Shown here one piece after another: positions 51,457 to 59,688 of a stretch of DNA of 64,000 nucleotides; within the stretch, counting starts at the first letter, position 1; every line of letters begins with the position of its first letter. Source of the stretch: Pedobacter sp. PACM 27299. GTDB taxonomy: Bacteria > Bacteroidota > Bacteroidia > Sphingobacteriales > Sphingobacteriaceae. The stretch covers positions 1,302,001 to 1,366,000 of the forward strand of contig NZ_CP012996.1 of NCBI RefSeq assembly GCF_001412655.1, given 5' to 3'. The translations under genes were made by a program, and so were the position numbers. Below the pieces are notes generated by a model. That model was not told the DNA's origin. It searched no databases and saw only the letters and a program-made list of their open reading frames with translations.

Positions 51457-52362
51457 ATGAGTAAGTATAATTTAGATTATTTAGACGAACTGGAAGCCGA
51501 AGCCATTCACATTTTACGTGAAGTGGCCGGGCAATTTGAAAAGCCAGCATTGCTATTCTCCGGAGGAAAAGACTCGATTACCCTGGTACGACTTGCCGAA
51601 AAAGCATTCCGCCCAGGAAAGTTTCCTTTCCCACTGGTACACATCGATACTGGACATAACTTCGAAGAAACCATTTCCTACCGTGATAAAATGGTGGAAC
51701 GCCTGGGTGAAAAACTCATCGTTGGTCATGTACAGGAGTCTATTGATCAAGGAAAAGTAGTAGAACAAACCGGAAAAAGTGCCAGCAGGAATTCCCTGCA
51801 AACGGTCACTTTACTGGACACGATTGCCAAACATGGTTTCGATGCCTGTATTGGTGGTGCACGCCGCGATGAAGAAAAAGCCAGGGCTAAAGAAAGGATT
51901 TTCTCTGTAAGGGATGAATTCGGACAGTGGGATCCTAAGCGCCAGCGCCCCGAACTCTGGAACATCTATAACGGTAAAATCCATAAAGGAGAAAATGTAC
52001 GCGTTTTCCCAATCAGTAACTGGACGGAACTGGATGTCTGGAACTATATCAAAAGAGAAAATATTGATCTTCCTTCTATCTATTTCGCACACCGCAGAGA
52101 TGTGATCACCAGAAATGGTCAGCTGATGGCCGCTTCGCCATTCCTGAATATGGATGCAGAGGATATCGTAGAAAATAAAATGGTTCGTTTCCGTACCGTA
52201 GGTGATATGAGCTGTACCGCAGCCGTAGCATCGGAAGCTGATCAGATCGAAGACATCATCAGTGAAATCAGTGCATCAAAAATTAGTGAACGTGGCGCCC
52301 GCATGGACGATAAGGTATCAGAAGCTGCTATGGAAGACCGCAAAAAAGGAGGGTATTTTTAA
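51457..52362 (+). CDS. cysD: Sulfate adenylyltransferase small subunit
   Basis: 301 residues with the PP-loop SGGKDS at 35-40 and conserved HIDTGHNFEETI, GGARRDEEKARAKER and DMSCTAAV. CysD makes APS from ATP and sulfate, with energy from GTP hydrolysis by CysN. It overlaps cysN by one base. Length and motifs are normal. Confidence 0.96.
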   Translation: MSKYNLDYLDELEAEAIHILREVAGQFEKPALLFSGGKDSITLVRLAEKAFRPGKFPFPLVHIDTGHNFEETISYRDKMVERLGEKLIVGHVQESIDQGKVVEQTGKSASRNSLQTVTLLDTIAKHGFDACIGGARRDEEKARAKERIFSVRDEFGQWDPKRQRPELWNIYNGKIHKGENVRVFPISNWTELDVWNYIKRENIDLPSIYFAHRRDVITRNGQLMAASPFLNMDAEDIVENKMVRFRTVGDMSCTAAVASEADQIEDIISEISASKISERGARMDDKVSEAAMEDRKKGGYF

Positions 52363-53612
52363 TGAATTTATTGAAATTTTTTACAGCAGGAAGTGTAGAC
52401 GACGGAAAGAGTACACTTATCGGAAGACTGCTTTACGATACAGATTCTATTTTGGCGGATCAATTGGAAGCCTTACAGCAATCTAACCGCAAAAATGACG
52501 ATGGTACCATTGATCTGGCCATTTTAACAGACGGTTTAAGAGCGGAAAGAGAACAGGGGATCACCATCGATGTGGCCTATAAATATTTCCAGACAGCGCA
52601 GCGTAAATTTATTATCGCCGATACCCCTGGTCATATTCAATATACCAGAAACATGGTTACCGGTGCTTCGACCGCTAAATTGGCCATTATTTTAATTGAT
52701 GCTAGAAATGGGGTCGTAGAACAAACGATCAGACATTCGTACCTGGTCTCTTTATTGGGAATCGAACATGTAGTGGTAGCCATCAATAAAATGGATATGG
52801 TGGATTATAGCGAAACGGTATTCGATGCGATCACTGAAAAGTATAAAACACTGGCCGAAGAATTGAAACTCAAAGCCGTAACTTTCATCCCTGTAAGTGC
52901 TTTAAAAGGCGATAATATCGTTCATGAGTCTCAAAATATGGTTTGGTACCAGGGACGTAGTCTCCTGCATTTCCTGGAAACAGTAGATGTTGAAGATAAA
53001 CAAAGTTATAACCTCGCCAGAATGCCGGTACAATGGGTAGTGAGGCCTCAAACGGATGCGCTTCATGATTACCGTGGTTATGCGGGCAGAATATTAAGTG
53101 GTTCATTTAAACTGAATGATAAAGTAACCGTATTGCCATCAGGAAGCAGTTCTACTATCGATAGGATCGAAATATTTGACCTCAGACCGGAAGAAGTGCA
53201 TGCCGGACAATCAGTTACGATTCACCTGAAGGACAATATCGACATCAGCAGGGGTGATGTTTTAGTCAATGCAGCTCATTTACCGCAAAACTCGAAGTTG
53301 ATTGAAACAGATGTTTGCTGGATGGATAGCCGCCCGCTTGACGAAAGTATCACTTACCTATTACAGCACAATAGCAAAGTCACAAAAGCAAAGATCAGCG
53401 AAATTATTTATAAGGTAGACATCAATACTTTAGAGAAGCAGGATGCAGTAGATTTCAAATTGAATGATATTGGCAGGATTTTAATTAAAACAGCTGATGA
53501 ATTGGCTTTTGATCTTTATACAGATAATAAGGCTAATGGTGCAGCAATCCTGATCGACAGCAGAACGAATTTAACGGTTGCTGCGCTGATGTTTAGAGCG
53601 GTTGCAGATTAA
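52362..53612 (+). CDS. cysN: Sulfate adenylyltransferase large subunit, GTPase
   Basis: 416 residues. GTPase motifs: GSVDDGKST at 10-18, REQGITIDVAY, DTPGH, and NKMD, followed by EF-Tu-like beta-barrel domains. It powers CysD. There is no fused CysC kinase domain, so the chain stops at the short form. It ends the sulfur operon; tandem hairpins follow. Confidence 0.95.
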   Translation: MNLLKFFTAGSVDDGKSTLIGRLLYDTDSILADQLEALQQSNRKNDDGTIDLAILTDGLRAEREQGITIDVAYKYFQTAQRKFIIADTPGHIQYTRNMVTGASTAKLAIILIDARNGVVEQTIRHSYLVSLLGIEHVVVAINKMDMVDYSETVFDAITEKYKTLAEELKLKAVTFIPVSALKGDNIVHESQNMVWYQGRSLLHFLETVDVEDKQSYNLARMPVQWVVRPQTDALHDYRGYAGRILSGSFKLNDKVTVLPSGSSSTIDRIEIFDLRPEEVHAGQSVTIHLKDNIDISRGDVLVNAAHLPQNSKLIETDVCWMDSRPLDESITYLLQHNSKVTKAKISEIIYKVDINTLEKQDAVDFKLNDIGRILIKTADELAFDLYTDNKANGAAILIDSRTNLTVAALMFRAVAD

Positions 53613-53626
53613 TATTTTATAAGTTT

Positions 53627-53719
53627 AAAAAAGAAGCATTACTAAGAAAAGGTTGAAATCTTTTGCGCTGAAGGGCATAAAACTTTCTATACCTTTTCCT
53701 TAGAACGCTTCTTTTTTTT
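53627..53719 (+). terminator. Long-stem terminator after cysN
   Basis: The left arm (53627-53653) and right arm (53691-53719) pair over about 22 bp with a small internal mismatch region and end in a T8 run. The 37-base loop contains one copy of a 23-bp repeat (53654-53676). Confidence 0.75.
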
Positions 53720-53902
53720 AGCAATCAAGTAAAGAATATTACTTGATTTTCCCTTTTCCCGTTCCCCTTTCCCCACTGTCCAGCTCCCAACTTTCTATTC
53801 TCCCTTTTTCCCTCCACAACTATTCGGCGTTAATTTTGCTTTAAAAATTTATGCTATGGAGAGACCTAGAAAATTTTGCGCCCTTCAGCGCAAAAGATTT
53901 CA
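53654..53902. repeat. 23-bp inverted repeat flanking the cysN-glgA gap
   Basis: 53654-53676 is the exact reverse complement of 53880-53902. The first copy fills the loop of the cysN terminator. The second copy includes its own hairpin, TTTTGCGC and GCGCAAAA around a 6-base loop (53874-53895). The unit may be a REP-like chromosomal repeat or part of an RNA switch. Confidence 0.8.
53723..53750 (+). terminator. Second terminator hairpin after cysN
   Basis: Perfect 10-bp arms 53723-53732 and 53739-53748 with a 6-base loop and short T run, directly after the first terminator. A pyrimidine-rich tract follows (53746-53816). Confidence 0.65.
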
Positions 53903-54002
53903 GACTCGAATAGCTAAATTTTTAATTAAAATTATTTGCAGGAATAATTGCCATTTTACCTTGTATTACCTATTTTATGATACTTTTAACCCTTTGAGAA
54001 TT

Positions 54003-55409
54003 ATGGAGATTATCCACCTGAGTGCAGAATGTTACCCTATTGCTAAAGTAGGTGGTTTAGGCGATGTTGTTGGCGCTTTGCCAAAATACCAGAATAAGCT
54101 TGGCCATGTTGCTAAAGTGGTAATGCCCGCTTATCAGACTAAATTTATGCAGGAAAACGAGTTTGAAGTGGTGTATGATGGATGGGGGAAGTTGGGCTTT
54201 CATGATTTTCCGGTCAGGATATTTAGAGAACTGACCAATAAACTGGGTTTTGATTTATACCTGGTTCATATTTCCGGTTTAATGGATCGACCCAATGTTT
54301 ACGGCTATGACGATGATACAGAGCGTTTTTTAGCTTTTCAGATTGCTGTATTGGACTGGATTGCGCAGTGGGAACATAAGCCAGATGTGATCCATTGTCA
54401 TGACCACCATACGGGATTAGTCCCTTTTATGATGGCGTATGGACATCAGTTTAAAAAGTTAAGTCAGGTGGCTTCGGTATTGACTATTCATAATGCGCAG
54501 TATCAGGGGCAGTTTGGCTGGGATAAATTACACTATTTACCACCATTTGATTTATGGAAATCTGGACAGCTGGACTGGAAAGGATCGATAAATCCATTGG
54601 CTGCGGCCATTAAATGTGCCTGGAGAGTCACTACAGTGTCGCCAAGTTATTTAGAAGAAATTAGTTTTAAAGCCAATGGTCTGGAAGATTTACTCGCGCA
54701 GGAGCGCTCCAAATCTGCGGGCATTTTAAATGGAATTGACAATGAGGTATGGGATCCGCAGCATGACCCTATGCTGGAAAAGAAATATGCAATTCGTACT
54801 TTAGATACCGGGAAAAAAGCAAATAAAGCCGCTTTATGTAAAGTTTTTAACCTGGATCCTGAAAAGCCGTTGTTTACTTTTATCGGGCGATTGGTAGGAG
54901 AGAAGGGGGCAGATTTATTGCCTGAGATTTTTTATAATGCCTTGTTAAAAGGAAATGGCGCGATTAATGTATTGGTTTTAGGATCTGGAGATCCTCAGGT
55001 AGAGGCTAGATTGATGCAGTTGAAAGAGGCTTTTCCAGGAAATTATAATACGTATATTGGGTACAACGAACAGTTGTCACACCAGATTTATGCCGGGGCC
55101 GACTTCCTGCTGATGCCAAGCAGAGTGGAGCCATGTGGACTGAATCAGATGTATGCGCTGCGTTATGGAACCGTTCCTATTGTTCGTAGGATTGGAGGAT
55201 TAAAAGATACGGTGATAGATATTGGAGATGGCGGTTTTGGTATTTGTCATGATCAGACTAGTGTTTGGGATGTAGGGCACGCGATAGGTAGGGCTTATGA
55301 ACTGTATCAGGACCAGCAGAAGCTAAAGGAAATCCGTAAATATATGATGCAATTAGACCACTCATGGGATAGAGCGGCTCAACAATATATTGATTTGTAC
55401 CAAATATAA
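54003..55409 (+). CDS. glgA: Glycogen (starch) synthase
   Basis: 468 residues from the ATG at 54003. An in-frame ATG at 53856 is rejected because the 49-residue extension covers the inverted repeat and lacks family resemblance. ADP-glucose binding is marked by KVGGLGDVVGALPK at 15-28; GT5 motifs include TIHNAQYQGQF, GILNGIDNEVWDP, FIGRLVGEKG and MPSRVEPCGLNQMYALRYG. It extends alpha-1,4-glucan chains with ADP-glucose in the cytoplasm. glgC follows after 11 bp, giving a two-step operon; branching enzyme is not in this window. Confidence 0.95.
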   Translation: MEIIHLSAECYPIAKVGGLGDVVGALPKYQNKLGHVAKVVMPAYQTKFMQENEFEVVYDGWGKLGFHDFPVRIFRELTNKLGFDLYLVHISGLMDRPNVYGYDDDTERFLAFQIAVLDWIAQWEHKPDVIHCHDHHTGLVPFMMAYGHQFKKLSQVASVLTIHNAQYQGQFGWDKLHYLPPFDLWKSGQLDWKGSINPLAAAIKCAWRVTTVSPSYLEEISFKANGLEDLLAQERSKSAGILNGIDNEVWDPQHDPMLEKKYAIRTLDTGKKANKAALCKVFNLDPEKPLFTFIGRLVGEKGADLLPEIFYNALLKGNGAINVLVLGSGDPQVEARLMQLKEAFPGNYNTYIGYNEQLSHQIYAGADFLLMPSRVEPCGLNQMYALRYGTVPIVRRIGGLKDTVIDIGDGGFGICHDQTSVWDVGHAIGRAYELYQDQQKLKEIRKYMMQLDHSWDRAAQQYIDLYQI

Positions 55410-55420
55410 ACTGAATATTT

Positions 55421-56692
55421 ATGACTGATAAAGTATTAGGTGTCATCCTGGGCGGTGGCCAGGGATCTAGGCTTTCCCCACTAACACAAACGCGATCCAA
55501 GCCTGCTGTTCCTATCGCTGGAAAATACAGATTGGTCGATATTCCTATTTCTAACTGCTTAAATTCAGGCATACATCGCATGTTTGTCCTGACGCAGTTT
55601 AATTCCGCATCGCTGAATAAGCACATCAAGAATACCTATCATTTCAGCCATTTCAGTGCTGCTTTTGTAGATATTCTCGCAGCTGAGCAGACTCCAGACA
55701 ACCCGACCTGGTTTCAGGGAACTGCAGATGCCGTTAGACAAGTGATGCACCATTTGCTGAACCATGAGTTTGAGTATGTACTCATCTTATCTGGGGATCA
55801 GCTATACCAGATGGATTTCAACGAAATGGTCAATGCGCATATTGAAAGTGGCCTACACCTGACGCTGGCAACTATTCCGGTAACGGCAAAAGATGCCACT
55901 GATTTCGGGATTCTGAAAACCAATTCCGATAATATTATTACCTCATTTATTGAGAAACCAGCCGCAGAATTATTGAAGGACTGGACTTCTGATACTGGAG
56001 AAGAGATGCGCGCAGAAGGACGTGAACACCTGGCTTCAATGGGGATTTACATCTTCAGCAGAGAATTGCTGATCAAGATTTTTGCGGAAAATGCGGAAGA
56101 GAAAGATTTTGGAAAAGAGATTATCCCAAGGTTACTACAGTCGAACCGTGTGTTGAGCTATCAATATGAAGGATATTGGACCGATATCGGTAACATCTCT
56201 TCCTTCTTTGAAGCAAACTTAGGGCTGACGGATGACCTGCCTAAGTTCAATCTTTTTGATAGTAAGCATAGTATTTTTACCAGGGCACGTATGCTGCCGC
56301 CTTCTAAAATATTAGGTACTACACTGGATAAAACTATTATTGCCGAAGGCTGTATTTTACATGCCAAATGTATCAAGCATTCAGTAATTGGCATCCGGGC
56401 AAGAATTGGTAAAGGAACTACGATAGATAGCTGTTACATTATGGGTAGTGATAAATATCAGACATTGGAGGATTTGGAGATCGATCTGGAAAATAAAAAA
56501 CCATGGATCGGGATCGGCGACAATTGTACCATTACCAATGCCATTCTGGATAAAAATTGCAGGATAGGGAATGACGTGCAGATTAATGGAGGCCCACAGC
56601 TTCCTGATAGCGACCACGCTTTATATACGGTAAAAGATGGTATTGTAGTTGTTAAAAAAGGCGCAATTATTCCTGATGGAACGGTGATTTAA
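55421..56692 (+). CDS. glgC: Glucose-1-phosphate adenylyltransferase
   Basis: 423 residues. The nucleotidyl-transfer motif GGGQGSRLSPLTQTRSKPAVP lies near residues 11-31 (conserved Arg and Lys), with GKYRLVDIPISNC, FQGTADAVRQ, LSGDQLYQMD and SFIEKP later. The C-terminal left-handed beta-helix begins near residue 290. It makes ADP-glucose for GlgA. The gene order synthase then pyrophosphorylase, with an 11-bp gap, indicates co-transcription; a terminator follows. Confidence 0.95.
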   Translation: MTDKVLGVILGGGQGSRLSPLTQTRSKPAVPIAGKYRLVDIPISNCLNSGIHRMFVLTQFNSASLNKHIKNTYHFSHFSAAFVDILAAEQTPDNPTWFQGTADAVRQVMHHLLNHEFEYVLILSGDQLYQMDFNEMVNAHIESGLHLTLATIPVTAKDATDFGILKTNSDNIITSFIEKPAAELLKDWTSDTGEEMRAEGREHLASMGIYIFSRELLIKIFAENAEEKDFGKEIIPRLLQSNRVLSYQYEGYWTDIGNISSFFEANLGLTDDLPKFNLFDSKHSIFTRARMLPPSKILGTTLDKTIIAEGCILHAKCIKHSVIGIRARIGKGTTIDSCYIMGSDKYQTLEDLEIDLENKKPWIGIGDNCTITNAILDKNCRIGNDVQINGGPQLPDSDHALYTVKDGIVVVKKGAIIPDGTVI

Positions 56693-56724
56693 AATTGCAG
56701 GAGTAAAAAAATAGAATTTTTATG

Positions 56725-56766
56725 AAAAGCAGTTGTAGGTGTTTAAGCCTGCAACTGCTTTTTTTT
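56725..56766 (+). terminator. Terminator of the glgA-glgC operon
   Basis: Stem of about 15 bp with one mismatch starting at 56725, followed by T8. It also separates the convergent kinase gene. Confidence 0.88.
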
Positions 56767-56780
56767 GGATGCCCGAAATT

Positions 56781-58142
56781 TTATTGATACCTGAAAATCA
56801 GAGAGAATACCGTTTTCTCATAAGGGATGGAATTTACTTCCAGGTTCCCGTGGTGCATTTTCATAATATTTCTGGTGATGGTAAGCCCAATGCCTGAACC
56901 ATTTTTTCTGGTGGTAAAGAAGGGGACAAAGATCTTTTCAATCAATTCTGTATCAATACCCTTTCCATTGTCGCTCACCTCCAGGTAAAGTTTATTCTGA
57001 TCCATCCGGTAATTGATTTCTATAACCGGGTGTTCTACTCCTTCCAAAGCATAAATACTATTGGTCACCAGGTTGATCAATGCCTGTTCTACCAGTTTCA
57101 AATCAATTTGAATGGTAATCTTGGAAGAGGTTTGCTCCACTTTAAGAATGATGTTTCGGCCGCTGGCAAAAGGCTGCATCAATACTTTAATGTGCTGCAG
57201 GATTTCTCCTATGGTATGGTATTCCAGGTCTGGAGTTGGCAATTCTGCAATTAAGCGATAATCTTTTACGAAGTCCAGCAGCCCCTCAGACCTTCTTTTG
57301 ATAGTTTTTATGGCTGGTTTTAGATCTTCCAGGTCTTCGTAGTTTAAGGACTGCTTATCCGCAATCATACTGTTTACGGTGTCGGATAATGAGCTGATTG
57401 GTGTGATCGAATTTAGGATTTCGTGGGAGATTACGCCAATTAAGCGGTTCCAGGCCTCAGATTCCTTTTGCTCTATCTCATCTTTAATGTTTTGGAAGGA
57501 AATGATGGTGTAATCGGTCAGATATAGGTTTAAAGGAATCACTTCTGTAGAGAGCTGGATTTGTTTATCCTGGATTTTAAGCTCCATAAAGCGTTTTCCT
57601 CCTTTGCCAATATCTTCTATTTCTTTGGCAAATGCGGGACTATGCTGTGCCAGTCGGTGCCAATATTTATAGGCTGGTATCCCCAGTAAACTGGTGGCTG
57701 CCTGATTAAAAAACACGATTTCTGCTTGTTTGGCATCCTGCTCATTGTCTTTCACCACGATGACCCCTACAGGCACTTGCTCCAATATAGTTTTGATCAA
57801 TTGGAACATGGAGTCTTTTTCCAGCTGCATGTCTTTTTGTGTCTGTATGATGTCGTTAAAAGACTCATACAGTTCTGGAAAACTTCCGCTGGTTGCTTTA
57901 TTCCTGAAGTTTAAGGTGCTGTCGCGGGTTTTTACTGCCAGGATGAAACGTTTAATGTCGTCTCTGATTTGATTTATATAGTAATATAAATTTATTAATG
58001 CGGCGATCAAAAGGACACTCAATCCGGAAATGGTAAACCAGAGTTCTGTTCTTTTGATCAAATGATACAGCAGGATCCCCAGCACATTGATTAAAACTAA
58101 TCTGCAGAGCAGTTGGAAGGTGAATCGGTTATAGAACATCAT
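56781..58142 (-). CDS. NtrY-like PAS sensor histidine kinase
   Basis: 453 residues. Two membrane helices (~11-28 and ~33-56) precede a HAMP-like linker and a PAS domain (~115-220). Phospho-acceptor His240 is in IGVISHEILNS, with N box NLVTNSIYALEG and G boxes DNGKGID and GSGIGLTI. The overlapping NtrC-type gene (ATGA overlap) encodes its partner. Together they should control the divergent efflux operon, a layout common for membrane- or drug-stress systems. The signal is unknown; a near absence of periplasmic sequence suggests sensing in the membrane or cytoplasm. Confidence 0.92.
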   Translation of the reverse strand: MMFYNRFTFQLLCRLVLINVLGILLYHLIKRTELWFTISGLSVLLIAALINLYYYINQIRDDIKRFILAVKTRDSTLNFRNKATSGSFPELYESFNDIIQTQKDMQLEKDSMFQLIKTILEQVPVGVIVVKDNEQDAKQAEIVFFNQAATSLLGIPAYKYWHRLAQHSPAFAKEIEDIGKGGKRFMELKIQDKQIQLSTEVIPLNLYLTDYTIISFQNIKDEIEQKESEAWNRLIGVISHEILNSITPISSLSDTVNSMIADKQSLNYEDLEDLKPAIKTIKRRSEGLLDFVKDYRLIAELPTPDLEYHTIGEILQHIKVLMQPFASGRNIILKVEQTSSKITIQIDLKLVEQALINLVTNSIYALEGVEHPVIEINYRMDQNKLYLEVSDNGKGIDTELIEKIFVPFFTTRKNGSGIGLTITRNIMKMHHGNLEVNSIPYEKTVFSLIFRYQ

Positions 58143-59509
58143 AGGTCAAACTTTTCTATGCGTCGGTAGAGTGCAGCACGGGTGAGGCCTAGTTCCAATG
58201 CGGCTCTGGAGATGTTTCCTTTATGTTTATCGATTGCTTTTTGCACCATCAGCTTTTCCATTTCTTCCAATCCCATTTCTGGCTGTATGACGGTACTGCC
58301 TCCAAATTTCTGCGGGCTCAGCTGCAGGTCATGTGCAGAGATCTCTATGCCATCGGCCATAATTACGGCACGCTCAATAACGTGCTGCAATTCTCGCACA
58401 TTTCCCGGCCAGTGGTAACCCAGTAGCAGTGTTTCCGCTTTTGGCTCAAATTTGTACAGGTTTTTATGGTATTTGGTGCTGAAGCTATGCAGAAAGTGGT
58501 TGGCCAGCAGGGTAATGTCTGCTCCACGCTGCGCTAATCCCGGTAATAAAAGTTCTACAGTATTGATGCGGAATAGTAAATCTTGTCGGAAAGTCCCTTT
58601 TGCCACCATATCATTTAAAGGCATGTTAGTGGCGGTGATCAGCCTGACATTTACCTTTCTTTCTTTACTTTCTCCCAATCTGGTGACGGTTCTATTTTGC
58701 AGTACGCTCAATAATTTAGCTTGCAGCGGCTGGGATAAATTGCCGATCTCATCCAGAAATATCGTTCCGCCCTCGGCAAGTTCGAACCTGCCGGGTTTAT
58801 CTTCTTTTGCATCCGTAAAAGCACCTTTAGCATAGCCAAAGAGTTCACTTTCGAAAAGGTTCTCATTGAGGGAGCCTAAATCTACATGCATGAAAATGGC
58901 GTTTTTCCTTAGTGAATGCTTGTGCAATTCGTAAGCAAATACCTGTTTACCTGTTCCGTTTTCGCCCAATATCAATACATTCGCATCGGTAGGGGCCACT
59001 TTTATCAGTGTGTGCTGTAAGTGTTTGATCGGTTCGGAGTTTCCAACAATATGATCAAATTGTCTGGCCTGATCCTTTTGCAGTGAAGAATGGATCTTTT
59101 CCAGTTTCTTCACCTTTTTATTGGATTGCCTTAATCGGGAGGCAGAAGATAGGGTCGCAAATAGTTTTTCATTTTCCCAGGGTTTCAGGATAAAGTCTGT
59201 CGCGCCTTTTTTGATTGCCTGAACAGCAAGTTCTACGTTTCCATAGGCAGTCATCAGAATCACGACATAATCTTTATCAATTGATAAGATGTGCTCCAGC
59301 CAGTACAATCCTTCTCGGCCATCACTAGCCCCTTTCTGATAGTTCATGTCGAGCAAAATGAGGTCTACGTCATTGTGACTCAATAATACATTGATCTCTT
59401 TTGGTGATTTACAGGTGATCACCTGACTGAAGTGCTGCTTTAGAAATAAGCGTGCACTTAATAGGATATCATCGTCATCATCAATTACTAAAACATTTGC
59501 ATCTATCAT
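58139..59509 (-). CDS. NtrC-type sigma-54-dependent response regulator
   Basis: 456 residues: receiver (Asp54 phosphorylation site, 1-120), AAA+ domain (~150-390; Walker A GENGTGK at 183-189, Walker B TIFLDE near 250) and Fis-type helix-turn-helix (~415-456). The sigma-54 contact loop reads GAFTDA at 230-235 instead of the classical GAFTGA. It activates sigma-54 promoters; one lies at 59644-59659, upstream of the divergent efflux genes. A TATTTTTG box for its own transcription is at 59535-59528. Confidence 0.93.
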   Translation of the reverse strand: MIDANVLVIDDDDDILLSARLFLKQHFSQVITCKSPKEINVLLSHNDVDLILLDMNYQKGASDGREGLYWLEHILSIDKDYVVILMTAYGNVELAVQAIKKGATDFILKPWENEKLFATLSSASRLRQSNKKVKKLEKIHSSLQKDQARQFDHIVGNSEPIKHLQHTLIKVAPTDANVLILGENGTGKQVFAYELHKHSLRKNAIFMHVDLGSLNENLFESELFGYAKGAFTDAKEDKPGRFELAEGGTIFLDEIGNLSQPLQAKLLSVLQNRTVTRLGESKERKVNVRLITATNMPLNDMVAKGTFRQDLLFRINTVELLLPGLAQRGADITLLANHFLHSFSTKYHKNLYKFEPKAETLLLGYHWPGNVRELQHVIERAVIMADGIEISAHDLQLSPQKFGGSTVIQPEMGLEEMEKLMVQKAIDKHKGNISRAALELGLTRAALYRRIEKFDL

Positions 59510-59542
59510 TATGGTATGAATTTAAATCAAAAATAAAAGAAA

Positions 59543-59578
59543 CTGTTCGATGATGTACAGCTACTGTCCGATTATGAA
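59543..59578. promoter_or_regulatory. Candidate tandem operator for the NtrC-type regulator
   Basis: Two 15-bp direct repeats, 59543-59557 and 59564-59578, agree at 12 positions (core CTGTyCGATkATG) and are 21 bp apart start to start, about two helical turns. They lie about 70-100 bp upstream of the sigma-54 promoter, the usual enhancer distance. Confidence 0.5.
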
Positions 59579-59643
59579 CGGTTTTTAATATGGTGTTGAT
59601 TTAAGTAATTGATATACAGTAATATAAATGTGTTTATTCTGAT

Positions 59644-59659
59644 TGGCACAGCCTTGGCT
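59644..59659 (+). promoter_or_regulatory. Sigma-54 promoter of the efflux operon
   Basis: TTGGCACA at the -24 region and TGGCT at the -12 region place GG (59645-59646) and GC (59657-59658) exactly ten bases apart, as sigma-54 requires. Predicted start about 59670, 19 bases before the ATG at 59689. Confidence 0.75.
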
Positions 59660-59688
59660 TATGGCTCAGCAATAAGCGTAAGATAAAA

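Noticed and set aside
53856..54002. 49-residue N-terminal extension of GlgA
   Set aside because: It covers the 23-bp inverted repeat, is rich in Arg/Cys/Phe unlike glycogen synthases, and the standard start MEIIHLSAE is at 54003.
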